From an uncultured Myxococcales bacterium (GTDB lineage Bacteria > Myxococcota_A > UBA9042), in assembly GCA_903842345.1 (NCBI GenBank), contig CAIMLR010000021.1:1-64000 (forward strand): DNA of 64,000 nt, read 5' to 3'. This document shows positions 17,027 to 26,199 of this stretch, piece after piece (position 1 is the stretch's first letter; each line of letters starts with the position of its first letter). The notes under the pieces are model-generated. The model was not told the DNA's origin. It did not search any database and worked only from the letters and a program-made list of their open reading frames with translations. Made by a program: the position numbers and the translations under genes.

Positions 17027-17194
17027 TCAGGCCTCGGGCGGGACGTCCTTGACCGGCTCGTCGTCGTGGAGCGCGCGCATGCCCGGCGTGCGGACGTCGT
17101 CAAATTGGCCACCGCGAACGGCCCACAGGAAGGCAGCGACGGCAGATCCGGAGAGCAAGATGGCCAAAGGCACGACGATGTAGAGGACGCTCAT
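17027..17194 (-). CDS. ccoS: cbb3 oxidase maturation protein CcoS
   Basis: A 55-residue protein read from the reverse strand. It begins MSVLYIVVPLAILLSG, with one membrane span, and continues AFLWAVRGGQFDDVRTPGMR, the diagnostic CcoS signature. CcoS is needed to insert heme and copper into the catalytic subunit of cbb3 oxidase. Its ATG overlaps the ccoI stop (ATGA), so it is the last gene of the operon. No convincing terminator was seen between it and the convergent permease side. Confidence 0.94.
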   Translation of the reverse strand: MSVLYIVVPLAILLSGSAVAAFLWAVRGGQFDDVRTPGMRALHDDEPVKDVPPEA

Positions 17195-19647
17195 GCGGAC
17201 TTTCCCTTGCGCGCTTCGTCAAACGTCCGCGACTTGAACGAGCTGCTGACGACGGTCAGCGAGCTGAACGGCATCAGGATGGCAGCGACGAGCGGGCTGA
17301 GCAAGCCGGCCATCGCGAGGCCGGCGCCGATGAGGTTGTAAATCAGTGAGAACGCGATGTTGCGGCGGATGGTGCGGACCGTGCGGCGCGCGCCGGTGAT
17401 GAGCGTGACGATCGGGTCGAGGCCGGCTTCCGTGAGGAAGACGTCGGCGGCGGCGAGACTCGCCTCCGCGCCACCGTGGACGCTGATGCCAACGGTTGCG
17501 GCGGCGAGCGCGGCGGCATCATTGACGCCGTCGCCCACCATCAGCACCGGACCGTTCAGCAACTCTGCCTGCACCTTGGCGAGCTTCTGCTCGGGCGTCG
17601 CCCCGCCCTGGGCGCGGTCAGGCGGAATCCCCAGTTGCCGCGCGACCGCCGCCACGACGTCCGGGTGATCGCCTGACAGGATGCCGACCTTCATGCCCTG
17701 CGCCTCCAGCGCGCGGAGACATGCCGCCGCTTCCGGACGAATCGGGTCGCCAAAGCCCATCGCCGCAACGACCACGCCATCTTGCGCCACGAGCACCGGC
17801 GTCCACGCCTGCTGCGTCAGCTGGCCAATCCACGCCTGCGCCTCGGACGACACGTGCGCCACGCGCAGCGCAACAAACGCCGGCGAACCGACAATCAGCG
17901 CGTGACCGCCCACCAGCGCTTCCAGACCACCGCCCACCGTTTGCTGGATCGCGCTGACAGCAAGCGGCGGCTGCTCGCCAAAATGCCCCACGACCGCGCG
18001 CGCGAGCGGATGGGCAGATTGCTGCTCCAGCACGGCGACGAGCGGCTGGACCGACGCGTCGCCAAGCCACTGCATCAGCGCGATCTTGCCTTCAGTCAGC
18101 GTGCCGGTCTTGTCAAACAGCACCAGCCCCGGCTTGGCCAGCCTCTCCATCGCGTCGCCGCCTTTGACCAGGATGCCGCGCTGCGCCGCCTTGCCAACCG
18201 CCGCCGTCACCGCCAGCGGCGTGGCCAATCCCAGCGCGCAGGGACAGGTCACAATCAGCAGGGCAACCGCATGATCAAGCGCCAGTTTTTGGTCGAGCCA
18301 GAGCCACAGCGCCGCGGTAATCGCCGCCAGCACCAGCACGACCGCGACGAAGTAGCCAATCACGTGGTCCGTCAGCGCGACGATCGGCGCGCGCCGCCGC
18401 GATGCCTCCGCCACGGCCTGCATCAGCCGCCCTACCCGCGTGTCCTCGCCGGTCGCTTCCGTGCGAATCCGCAGCAGCGCGGAGATGTTGAGCGTCCCCG
18501 CGTGCACGCGGTCGCCTTCCGCCACGTCCACCGCGCGCGACTCGCCGGTCAGTACGGAGGCGTCAAGCGCCGAACGGCCAAAGACGACGACGCCGTCGGT
18601 GGGAATCGTATCGCCCGCGCGCACTTCCACCACATCGCCCGCCGCGAGCCGCTCCACGGGCACTTCCTGCACCTGGTCGTTTTGCACAAGCCGCGCCGAC
18701 GACGGCGCCAGGGAGTACAGCAGTTCAGCCGCGTCGCCCGCCATGCGCCGCTGTCGCAATTGCAGCCAGCGGCCGACAAGCAGCAGGAAAATGAGCGAGG
18801 CCACGGAGTCAAAATAGATTTCACCCGTACCGCGGAGCACGTTCACAGTGCCGCCGATGAAGCCCGCAGAAAGCCCCACCGCGATGGGCAGGTCCATGTG
18901 CAGCATCCGCGCCTTCAGCGCCCGCCACGCGCCCACGAAGAAGACGCGCGCGCTCCAGAAGAACGACGGAATCGTGAGCGCAAAGCTGACCCAGCGGAAG
19001 AGCTGCTCCGTGTCGGCGTCCATGTCCGTGAAAAAGCCGCTGTAGAGCGTAATGGCCATGACCATGACGTTGCCCGCAACGGCCCAGGCGACGCCGATGC
19101 GGCCCATGAGCGCGCGCTCCTCCTTGACGCGGAGGTCGCGGGCGTCGGCGCCGCGGTAGGGATGGCTGGCGTAGCCGAGCGAGTCGAGGCGGCGGGCGAC
19201 GTCAGAAAGCGTCGTGGTGCGCGGGTCAAAGATGATTTCCGCGGCGCTGCGGCCGATGTCGAGGCGCGCGCGGGTGCCGCTGCCAAAGTCCGTGGTGGCG
19301 CGCTCGACCAGCCAGACGCACGCGGCGCAATGCACGCCTTCCAGGAACAGCTCCGTGCGGATCGTGCCATCGGGCATCGCGCGGCAGTAGCGGGATTGGA
19401 ACGCCGCGTCGTCGAATTCCTTGTAGCTGCGATCCGTCGTGTGCGGCTTGCGGCCGGCGTCGTTGTCTTCACTGCGGATGTTGTAGTAGCGGTCGAGCCC
19501 CTGCTCGCGGATCGCGAAGTAGACGGTCTCACAGCCGTGGCAGCAAAACTGCTCGGACTTGGCCTCGACGAGGAGGCCGGCGGGCACCGGGAGGCTGCAA
19601 TGACTGCAGGCGACGTCCAGGCGCGCTGCGGTCGCGCTGCGGGGCAT
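17191..19647 (-). CDS. ccoI: Copper-exporting P-type ATPase CcoI (FixI)
   Basis: An 818-residue P1B ATPase that moves copper across the inner membrane for assembly of cbb3 oxidase. The N-terminus has the FixI-type cysteine knot C14-x2-C17 with CCHGC at residues 35-39. A heavy-metal domain with C107-A-A-C110 follows, then eight membrane spans with the CPC metal site in VTCPCALGLATP. The phosphorylation motif is DKTGTLTEG and the hinge is MVGDGVNDAAAL. I chose the ATG at 19647, seven bases after the SafE-family stop, because the homologous region starts there. It overlaps ccoS by four bases. Confidence 0.95.
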   Translation of the reverse strand: MPRSATAARLDVACSHCSLPVPAGLLVEAKSEQFCCHGCETVYFAIREQGLDRYYNIRSEDNDAGRKPHTTDRSYKEFDDAAFQSRYCRAMPDGTIRTELFLEGVHCAACVWLVERATTDFGSGTRARLDIGRSAAEIIFDPRTTTLSDVARRLDSLGYASHPYRGADARDLRVKEERALMGRIGVAWAVAGNVMVMAITLYSGFFTDMDADTEQLFRWVSFALTIPSFFWSARVFFVGAWRALKARMLHMDLPIAVGLSAGFIGGTVNVLRGTGEIYFDSVASLIFLLLVGRWLQLRQRRMAGDAAELLYSLAPSSARLVQNDQVQEVPVERLAAGDVVEVRAGDTIPTDGVVVFGRSALDASVLTGESRAVDVAEGDRVHAGTLNISALLRIRTEATGEDTRVGRLMQAVAEASRRRAPIVALTDHVIGYFVAVVLVLAAITAALWLWLDQKLALDHAVALLIVTCPCALGLATPLAVTAAVGKAAQRGILVKGGDAMERLAKPGLVLFDKTGTLTEGKIALMQWLGDASVQPLVAVLEQQSAHPLARAVVGHFGEQPPLAVSAIQQTVGGGLEALVGGHALIVGSPAFVALRVAHVSSEAQAWIGQLTQQAWTPVLVAQDGVVVAAMGFGDPIRPEAAACLRALEAQGMKVGILSGDHPDVVAAVARQLGIPPDRAQGGATPEQKLAKVQAELLNGPVLMVGDGVNDAAALAAATVGISVHGGAEASLAAADVFLTEAGLDPIVTLITGARRTVRTIRRNIAFSLIYNLIGAGLAMAGLLSPLVAAILMPFSSLTVVSSSFKSRTFDEARKGKSA

Positions 19648-19654
19648 GTCAGGG

Positions 19655-20431
19655 TTACTCGTCGTCACGGCAGCACGGCGGCTTTTCTTTGCCGGTCCCA
19701 AGGTTATGCGCGTGCTGCGCTGCCCCTTGCAGGGAAACGGGCGCGGCCGTTGGCACGAAGTGCGGCACATTCAGGCGGTGCGTCAGCGCGAACAGGCCCA
19801 CGCCCATCACACAAAGCGCCGTCACGGCCGGCAGATGACGCCGCAGCGGCCCCGCCATCTGCTGGACCAGCGCGCCCACGCCGACAAGCACGGGGAGAGT
19901 CCCCAGCCAGAACGCAGCCATCGTCAGCGCGCCCCAGGCCCACGAGCCCGTGCCCGCCGCCGTGACCGCAAACGCGTAGAGCCAACCGCAGGGCAGAAGC
20001 GTGGACGCCAAGCCGATGATGGCCGCGCGCACAACCGGCGGCTTGCCGTGGAGCTGCTTGAGCACGTTCGAGTAGGCGCGATGGAGCACAGCGGGCAGCG
20101 GCATCTGGGGGACGCGGACTTCCAGCGCCCGCAGAAGCGCCAGCGCGCCCCACGCGACCATGAGCCCGCCCGCGAGCGCGGCCGCGAGCTTCTCCAGCCC
20201 GGCGGAACGCCCCGCGAGGTCCAGCGCCTGCCCCAGCGTGCCCGCGAGCGCGCCCAGGAGCACGTACGTCACGAGGCGACCGCCGTTGTAGGCCATATGG
20301 GCGAAGACCTTGTTCTTGCCTTGGGACGCGTCACCGCCGGCCCAGAAGACCACGAAGCCGCCGCACATACCGGCGCAGTGCAAGCTGCCGACAAGGCTCG
20401 CCACAAGGACTGTCGAAAAAAGCGCCAACAT
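19655..20431 (-). CDS. TauE/SafE-family membrane protein of cbb3 cluster
   Basis: A 258-residue polytopic membrane protein with about six hydrophobic helices. The first helix contains SLHCAGMCGGF, a Cys/Met motif characteristic of the SafE-like proteins found in fixGHIS/cco clusters, where a role in copper or thiol handling during oxidase assembly is supposed. The tail ends with GTGKEKPPCCRDDE, another cysteine pair. It lies between ccoH and ccoI with gaps of nine and seven bases, so co-expression is almost certain. The exact reaction is not established. Confidence 0.82.
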   Translation of the reverse strand: MLALFSTVLVASLVGSLHCAGMCGGFVVFWAGGDASQGKNKVFAHMAYNGGRLVTYVLLGALAGTLGQALDLAGRSAGLEKLAAALAGGLMVAWGALALLRALEVRVPQMPLPAVLHRAYSNVLKQLHGKPPVVRAAIIGLASTLLPCGWLYAFAVTAAGTGSWAWGALTMAAFWLGTLPVLVGVGALVQQMAGPLRRHLPAVTALCVMGVGLFALTHRLNVPHFVPTAAPVSLQGAAQHAHNLGTGKEKPPCCRDDE

Positions 20432-20440
20432 CGACCAGCC

Positions 20441-20968
20441 TCAGCGCGCGACGTCGATGCGGTGGGTGGCGGTGAACGTGTCAGCACCGCGCTGGGCGCG
20501 CACGCGAATCTCATGCACACCGCGGTGGCCAAAGGGCAGCGTCACGTGGTACCGGCCATCGGCAGCCAGCACCGCGGCGGCCGACTGCACGTCCTTGGAC
20601 CGCGCGAGGAAGAAGCCTTCGACCTGCACGGTCAAGCCCGCCAGGTTTGCCGCCTTGTCCTGGACCTGCACCGCAACGTCCAGCGCCGAACCGACGGGCG
20701 TCGCTGTCACAACCGACTGCCAACCGAGCTTGGCATTCGCCTGCTCTTGCGCCATCGTCGCGTCCCACGCCACGGCCTTGCGGTAGTAATCGGATTCGAT
20801 GGCAAATGTCGGGTCATGCGTCGCCATGTACGCCAAATAGCCACCGGCAACGACGGGCACCAACAGGAGCGCCACCACAAGCAGCGGCCAATGCAGGCCG
20901 CGCGCCACAAAAGTCTTGAAGAGGCCAGGCGCGGTCGCGGATTCCATGGGCAAAGTCGTCACCGTCAT
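20441..20968 (-). CDS. ccoH: FixH/CcoH family cbb3 assembly protein
   Basis: A 175-residue protein with one N-terminal membrane span (HWPLLVVALLLVPVVAGGYLAY) and a periplasmic domain. The juxtamembrane segment ESDYYRKAVAWDATMAQ matches the E-x-x-YY-x(K/R) signature of FixH. CcoH stabilises the oxidase and stays associated with it in known systems. It overlaps ccoG by four bases and precedes the SafE-family gene by nine bases. Only 528 bases long but in a conserved cluster position, which raises confidence. Confidence 0.88.
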   Translation of the reverse strand: MTVTTLPMESATAPGLFKTFVARGLHWPLLVVALLLVPVVAGGYLAYMATHDPTFAIESDYYRKAVAWDATMAQEQANAKLGWQSVVTATPVGSALDVAVQVQDKAANLAGLTVQVEGFFLARSKDVQSAAAVLAADGRYHVTLPFGHRGVHEIRVRAQRGADTFTATHRIDVAR

Positions 20969-22398
20969 TGTTTCGCTCCCGGACCCAGCAAGCGGAACGG
21001 AACGTCAGCAGTGAAGCCTTTCCCGTCGTCCACGTGAATCTCGATCGTTTTTTCACCTTGAATCGCGCCTGGTTGCGACTCCACGAAGATCGTCGTCGTC
21101 ACCGCGTGGTCAGCCGGCACCCGCAGCGGATTCTCCGGCGCGATCCACTTGAGGCCATCCAGCGGCCGCAGGTCAAGCTTGTAGCTGCGCGCCTCTTCCC
21201 CGCGGTTGTGGATCTTCAGGCGCACCTGATTGGTCACAACGCCGCCCTGGCCCTCGGTAAACGGCGCGGCGATGCCACGCAGGATCGTCACCTCCGCGGC
21301 AACGCGATGGCTCGCCAGGTAGCCCAGCGCGCCACCGACGATGAGAATCGCGATCGGGTACAGGATCACCCGCAGCCGCAGCACCCGGCCGACGCCGGTC
21401 GCCAGCTTGGCCTGGGACGTGTAGCGAATCAGCCCGCGCGGCTTGTTGATCTTGTCCATCACCACGTCGCACGCGTCGATGCATTGCGTGCAGCTGATGC
21501 ACTCCATTTGCAAGCCTTCGCGGATGTCGATGTTGGTCGGGCACGTGTTGACGCACGCCTTGCAGTCGATGCAGTCGCCGATCTTCAGGTCGTCGAGCTT
21601 GACCTTGGTGAGCTTGCCGCGCGGCTCGCCGCGGTTGTTGTCGTACGCGACGATCAAGGAGTCCTTGTCGAGCAGCGCCGCTTGGATGCGCGCGTACGGG
21701 CACACGACAACGCACATCTGCTCGCGGAACCACGCGAAATCGATGAACATCAGCACGGATGTAATGAAGACGATGGCGAACCCGGCAGGATGCTCGACCG
21801 GCGATTGGCTCATCCAGTGGCCCAGCTCGTCGACGCCGATGAACCACGCGAGAAAGACATTGGCGACGAGGACCGAGAGGATGCCGAAAACCGCGAATTT
21901 GAGCAGGCGCTTGGGCTGCCAGCCGCCCTTGGCGTCGAGCGCGAGCTGCTTGTTGCGGTTGCCGTCGAACAGGCGCTCGATGGGCCGGAACACGTATTCC
22001 ATGTAGACGGTCTGCGGACAGCCCCAGCCGCACCAGACGCGGCCAAAAAGCGCCGTCAAAAGGAAGATCGTCAGGAAAATCGTCAACATCAGGAGCATCA
22101 GCAGCACGGTGTCGGTCGGCAGGAACGTCGCACCAAAGAACGTGAAGCGGCGATGCAGGACGTCCAAGAGGAACAGCGGCTTGTTGGCGACGTGCAGGAA
22201 CGGCAGTCCGACGAAGCTGGCGATGAGGAACCAGGCAACGGCCAGACGGCGGTAGTAGAAGCGGCCGCGGGCGAGTTCAGGGCGCACCCAGCGCCGCGTG
22301 CCATCCTCGTTCAGGGTGGAAAGCACGCGGCCGGGCGCAGAGCCAGGGCCGTTGTCATGAGGCGCGGGGGAAGGAGCTTCTGGGACAACGGGTGGCAT
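20965..22398 (-). CDS. ccoG: Polyferredoxin CcoG (FixG)
   Basis: A 477-residue membrane iron-sulfur protein thought to reduce Cu(II) for delivery to cbb3 oxidase. Several membrane helices include GRVWCGWGCPQTVYMEYVF and CVVVCPYARIQAALLD. The 4Fe-4S cysteines are in CIDCKACVNTCPTNID and CISCTQCIDACD, and the C-terminal IgG-like domain follows TNQVRLKIHNRGEEARS. Length is normal. It starts nine bases after the ccoP stop and overlaps ccoH by four bases. Confidence 0.95.
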   Translation of the reverse strand: MPPVVPEAPSPAPHDNGPGSAPGRVLSTLNEDGTRRWVRPELARGRFYYRRLAVAWFLIASFVGLPFLHVANKPLFLLDVLHRRFTFFGATFLPTDTVLLMLLMLTIFLTIFLLTALFGRVWCGWGCPQTVYMEYVFRPIERLFDGNRNKQLALDAKGGWQPKRLLKFAVFGILSVLVANVFLAWFIGVDELGHWMSQSPVEHPAGFAIVFITSVLMFIDFAWFREQMCVVVCPYARIQAALLDKDSLIVAYDNNRGEPRGKLTKVKLDDLKIGDCIDCKACVNTCPTNIDIREGLQMECISCTQCIDACDVVMDKINKPRGLIRYTSQAKLATGVGRVLRLRVILYPIAILIVGGALGYLASHRVAAEVTILRGIAAPFTEGQGGVVTNQVRLKIHNRGEEARSYKLDLRPLDGLKWIAPENPLRVPADHAVTTTIFVESQPGAIQGEKTIEIHVDDGKGFTADVPFRLLGPGAKQ

Positions 22399-22407
22399 GG
22401 TTTTTCT

Positions 22408-23076
22408 CTACTGCGCGGCAGTTGGCGCCGCAGGCGCGGCCGCGGGCGTGACCGCAGCAGGTTCCGGCGCCGGTGCGGGCGCGGGGGCAGGCGCAGCCGC
22501 AATCTCCACTGGATTGCCCTGCGGCGCCTTGCCGGCGACATTCGTGTTGCGCAGGGACCCGACAAACGCCGCCACGTTCTTCAACTCAGCAGGCTTCAGG
22601 TTGCGCGACCACGTGGGCATTCCCTTCTCCGGCACACCTTTGGAAATGGTCTGGTAGATATCCGCCAGATTGCCCTTTCCATGGAGCCAGTACTTATCGG
22701 TAAGGTTCGGGCCAATCTTGCCTTCTGCTTTTTCACCGTGGCACGCCACGCACACTTCTTTGAATTTCGCCGCGCCCGCATCGACCGTCGCCTTGTCGGC
22801 GACCGCCGCCATCAGCTCGGCTTCCGTCAGGACCGGCGGGGCATTCTTGAGTTCAAGCGCCAAGGCGGCCGCGACTTCTTCTTCATATTCCTGGTGCACG
22901 GTCTTGCCGCCGCCGCCCCCATGGAGCCAAAAGCCATACGCGATGGCAAAGGCGATGCACAGGATAAACAGCGCTTGCCACCACCCCGGCATCGGGTTGT
23001 CGTACTCCCGGATGCCGTCGTATTCGTGGTCAAGCAACGGGTCCTCACGACGGATGTCACTTTGCTGGTCACTCAT
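22408..23076 (-). CDS. ccoP: cbb3 oxidase subunit III CcoP, single-heme form
   Basis: A 222-residue cytochrome c subunit. It opens with the CcoP motif LLDHEYDGIREYDNPMPGWW and one membrane helix (FILCIAFAIAYGFW). A heme site CVACH follows, with the distal Met likely in KGMPTWSRNL. Typical proteobacterial CcoP is about 300 residues with two CxxCH sites; only one is present here. The C-terminal 35 residues are a low-complexity Pro/Ala tail. The start shares TAATG with the stop of the ccoQ-like gene, so translation is coupled. Confidence 0.93.
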   Translation of the reverse strand: MSDQQSDIRREDPLLDHEYDGIREYDNPMPGWWQALFILCIAFAIAYGFWLHGGGGGKTVHQEYEEEVAAALALELKNAPPVLTEAELMAAVADKATVDAGAAKFKEVCVACHGEKAEGKIGPNLTDKYWLHGKGNLADIYQTISKGVPEKGMPTWSRNLKPAELKNVAAFVGSLRNTNVAGKAPQGNPVEIAAAPAPAPAPAPEPAAVTPAAAPAAPTAAQ

Positions 23077-23312
23077 TAGTTCGCCTCGTCGATTTTGGTG
23101 CCCGCGGTTGCGGGCGAGTCTGCGTCAAAGGTGTGGCGCGAGGCAACGGCCCCGTCTTCCAGCGGCAGCGTCATCGCCAGTGAGAAGCGGTGGCGGTTGC
23201 TGGGCAAGTAGGCCCAGATCGCCGCGCCGATGAAGACTGCGAGGAAGATCGCCAAGGCGACCTCCGCGTAGCTGGCCAAGCCCATGTGGGACATGATATC
23301 GCTCAGTTTCAC
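23076..23312 (-). CDS. ccoQ: Small membrane protein, CcoQ-like cbb3 subunit
   Basis: A 78-residue protein with one membrane helix (YAEVALAIFLAVFIGAAIWAY) followed by a polar tail. It sits between ccoNO and ccoP, exactly where ccoQ is found, and its size fits. CcoQ sequences are poorly conserved, so identity rests mainly on position and topology. The FIGAAIWAYLPSNRHRF segment (short helix end then basic residues) resembles CcoQ. Gaps are nine bases to ccoNO and a one-base overlap with ccoP. Confidence 0.7.
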   Translation of the reverse strand: MKLSDIMSHMGLASYAEVALAIFLAVFIGAAIWAYLPSNRHRFSLAMTLPLEDGAVASRHTFDADSPATAGTKIDEAN

Positions 23313-23321
23313 GATACCCTC

Positions 23322-25505
23322 CTACTTGGCCTGACCGACGGTCTTGGTCTCCGCGGCGGGCTTGGCCTTGATGTCCGTGCCGAGCCGCTGGAGGTAAGCC
23401 ACCAGTGCAATGATCTTCTTGTCCTCCAGGCCATCAGGACCGCCCTGCGCCTTGATGTCTGCGGCCAGCGTCTTGGCTTGCGCGTGCGCCAGCTCCTGCG
23501 CGTGGTTGATCGCGTCGCCGTACGGCACACCGAGCATCGCCATCGCGTCGACGTTCGCCTGCACGTGACCGTAGTCCAGCAGGTCAGTCGCCAGCCACGG
23601 GAACGGCGGCATGATCGAGTTGCGCGTGACCGACGCCGGATCCGCCATGTGACGCACGTGCCAGAGGCTCGGATACTTGCCGCCCACGCGGTGCAGATCC
23701 GGACCGATGCGGCGCGAGCCCCACTGGAACGGGTGGTCATAAACGAACTCGCCCGGCTTGGAGTATTCGCCGTAGCGCTCCGTCTCCGCGCGAATCGGCC
23801 GAATCATCTGGCTGTGGCAGTTGTAGCAACCTTCCGCGATGTAGATTTCCCGACCGGCGAGTTCAAGCGGCGTGTAGGGCTTGACGCTGGCGATGGTCGG
23901 GACGTTGGACTTGATGAGGAAAGTCGGGATGATTTCGCAGAGCGAAGCCGTCAGCACCGCGATGGCGGAGAGAATCGAGAACAGCAGCGGCTTGCGCTCC
24001 CACACGCGGTGGAAGTTGGTCCAATTGCCGGTCTTGTGCAGATCCAGGCCCGGATCGGGCATCAGCTTCGGAGCTTCGAATTCCGGGTCTTCGTATTTCG
24101 CCGGGCGTGCCGCCCAGGTCTTGTAGAAGTTCACGCACGCCAGCAGCGCGCCGCTGAAGTACATCACGCCGCCGAGGACGCGCACCCAGTACATCGGCGC
24201 CAGCTTGACGACCGTTTCCACGAAATCCGGGTACGCGAGGCGACCGGTATCGTCAAACGCGCGCCACATCAGGCCCTGCGTCACGCCAGCCGTGTACATC
24301 GAAACGATGTAGAGCAGCATGCCGACGGTGCCGAGCCAGAAGTGCAGTTCCGCCAGCTTCTTGGAGAAGAGCGGCGTCTGGAACAGGCGCGGCAGCATCC
24401 AGTACATCATGCCGAAGGACATGAAGCCGTTCCAGCCGAGCGTGCCTGAGTGCACGTGCGCGATCGTCCAGTCCGTGTAGTGCGAGAGCGAGTTGACGCT
24501 CTTGATGGAGAGCATCGGGCCTTCGAAAGTCGACATGCCGTAGAACGTGATGGCGACGACAAAGAACTTGAGGACGACGTCTTCCGCAACCTTGTTCCAC
24601 GCCCCGCGCAACGTCAGGAGGCCGTTGATCATGCCGCCCCAGGACGGCATCCACAGCATCACGGAGAAAATCATGCCGAGCGTGGACGCCCATTCCGGCA
24701 GCGCCGTGTAGTGCAAATGGTGCGGGCCGGCCCACATGTAGATGAACACGAGCGACCAGAAGTGGAGAATCGACAGCCGGTAGGAAAACACGGGGCGATT
24801 CGCGGCCTTGGGCATGAAGTAGTACATCATTCCGAGGAACGGCGTGGTCAGGAAGAAGGCGACGGCGTTGTGGCCGTACCACCACTGCATGAACGCGTCC
24901 TGAATGCCGGCGTAGACGCTGTAGCTCTTCAGCGGGCCGGCGGGCACTTCCAGACTGTTGAAAATGTGCAGGATTGCCACAGTAATGATCGACGCAATGT
25001 AGAACCACAGCGCGACGTAGAGGTGGCGCTCGCGGCGCTTGGCGATGGTGCCGAAGAAGTTGACGGCGAAGGCCACCCAGACGACCGCGATGGCGATGTC
25101 GATCGGCCATTCCAGCTCAGCGTATTCCTTGCCGGTCGTAATCCCGAACGGCAGGGTCAGCGCGGCGGAGACGATAATCGCCTGCCAGCCCCAGAAGTGA
25201 AAATTGCTGATGCCGTCCGAGAACATCCGCGCCTTGAGCAGGCGCTGCGACGAATAGTAGACACCGGCGAAAATCGCGTTGCCGGCGAACGCGAAAATCA
25301 CCGCATTCGTGTGCAACGGCCGCAGGCGGCCAAAGTGCAGGATATTCACGTTCGCAGCGGGCCAGGCCAACTGCAAGGCGAGGATGACACCGACGAGCAT
25401 GCCAACGATGCTCCAGATGAGCATCGCCAGCAGGAACTTGCGGACGATCGCGTCGTCATAGCGGAAACGCTCAAGCACGCCGTGCTGTGCGGCATTATCT
25501 GACAT
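23322..25505 (-). CDS. ccoNO: Fused cbb3 oxidase subunits I and II (CcoN-CcoO)
   Basis: A 727-residue fusion of the catalytic heme-copper subunit and the monoheme cytochrome c subunit. Residues 1 to about 480 form CcoN, with the low-spin heme histidine region LHTNAVIFAFAGNAIF, the binuclear-site WWYGHNAVAFFLTTP and AGPHHLHYTALPEW, and TDWTIAHVHSGTLGWNGF. After a linker (EAPKLMPDPGLDLHKTGNW), CcoO follows with a membrane helix, heme site GCYNCHSQMIRP and MPPFPWLA bearing the axial Met. CcoN and CcoO are usually separate genes. The ATG at 25505 is preceded by a GAGG. It reduces O2 to water at low oxygen. Confidence 0.95.
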   Translation of the reverse strand: MSDNAAQHGVLERFRYDDAIVRKFLLAMLIWSIVGMLVGVILALQLAWPAANVNILHFGRLRPLHTNAVIFAFAGNAIFAGVYYSSQRLLKARMFSDGISNFHFWGWQAIIVSAALTLPFGITTGKEYAELEWPIDIAIAVVWVAFAVNFFGTIAKRRERHLYVALWFYIASIITVAILHIFNSLEVPAGPLKSYSVYAGIQDAFMQWWYGHNAVAFFLTTPFLGMMYYFMPKAANRPVFSYRLSILHFWSLVFIYMWAGPHHLHYTALPEWASTLGMIFSVMLWMPSWGGMINGLLTLRGAWNKVAEDVVLKFFVVAITFYGMSTFEGPMLSIKSVNSLSHYTDWTIAHVHSGTLGWNGFMSFGMMYWMLPRLFQTPLFSKKLAELHFWLGTVGMLLYIVSMYTAGVTQGLMWRAFDDTGRLAYPDFVETVVKLAPMYWVRVLGGVMYFSGALLACVNFYKTWAARPAKYEDPEFEAPKLMPDPGLDLHKTGNWTNFHRVWERKPLLFSILSAIAVLTASLCEIIPTFLIKSNVPTIASVKPYTPLELAGREIYIAEGCYNCHSQMIRPIRAETERYGEYSKPGEFVYDHPFQWGSRRIGPDLHRVGGKYPSLWHVRHMADPASVTRNSIMPPFPWLATDLLDYGHVQANVDAMAMLGVPYGDAINHAQELAHAQAKTLAADIKAQGGPDGLEDKKIIALVAYLQRLGTDIKAKPAAETKTVGQAK

Positions 25506-25513
25506 GGTCAACC

Positions 25514-26062
25514 TCATTTGGACGACAGCCGTGTGCTGTCCGTTGGACTGGAACGCGTCGGGGACTGCGTTGCCTTGGTAGAATCGGGGGAGCGGGCCGC
25601 GGACATTTTCGCATCCGCGAGTGTAAGCGAAGAAACAGATTTCACGCCAGTGTGCGAAGCCGCAGGCAACTGCGACTTCAGCGACACCGACGGAATGGGC
25701 GCATGCTGCAAGAGGTAGCCGATCTCCGGCGCCAGCCACATCAGGCTGCGCGGCACGTGGATGAGATCGACTGTCGTTCGGACGCGGGCGGCACAGCCAG
25801 CTGGCGAGTCCAGTTCGGCCGGATGGGGAAGGAGGTACGGCCGATCGGCTGTAACCGCCCATGCGTCGGCGGCGTCCAATGTCGAGCTGAGAGCGAGGTC
25901 GCCTGACAGCACAACATAGACACCACTAGGCACGTGATCGCGATGGATCAGGACCTGTCCAGCCGCAGCTTGCAACCGCGTCACGCTCTCATGAGCGATC
26001 AGCGTGGCAAGCCACGTTTCGACCTTTTTGTCGGTCGGCCGGATGTCAGTCACATCACCCAC
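25514..26062 (-). CDS. Cyclic-nucleotide-binding-domain protein lacking a DNA-binding domain
   Basis: A 182-residue protein opening the cbb3 operon. Residues 25-115 resemble the CRP/FNR sensory beta-roll: LQAAAGQVLIHRDHVPSGVYVVLSGDLALSS matches the G-x6-D/G-x-Y-V-V-x-G-x-L core. The remaining 70 residues are Ser/Thr/Ala-rich with no recognisable helix-turn-helix, so it is unlikely to bind DNA as CRP does. Its stop is eight bases before the ccoNO start. It may sense a ligand or interact with another regulator; a decayed regulator is also possible. Confidence 0.65.
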   Translation of the reverse strand: MGDVTDIRPTDKKVETWLATLIAHESVTRLQAAAGQVLIHRDHVPSGVYVVLSGDLALSSTLDAADAWAVTADRPYLLPHPAELDSPAGCAARVRTTVDLIHVPRSLMWLAPEIGYLLQHAPIPSVSLKSQLPAASHTGVKSVSSLTLADAKMSAARSPDSTKATQSPTRSSPTDSTRLSSK

Positions 26063-26199
26063 GTCACGCTCCTGCGCCAGCGCCCTTCATGCGGGAGAGG
26101 GCGGCGGCTGAAAGGCCAGGGTTGCGGGCCCCGGGTCTCCTAGGGGGCGAATGTAGACGGGTTGGCGAATGCGCGCCTTGGCAGATGTCAGGACCGGAA

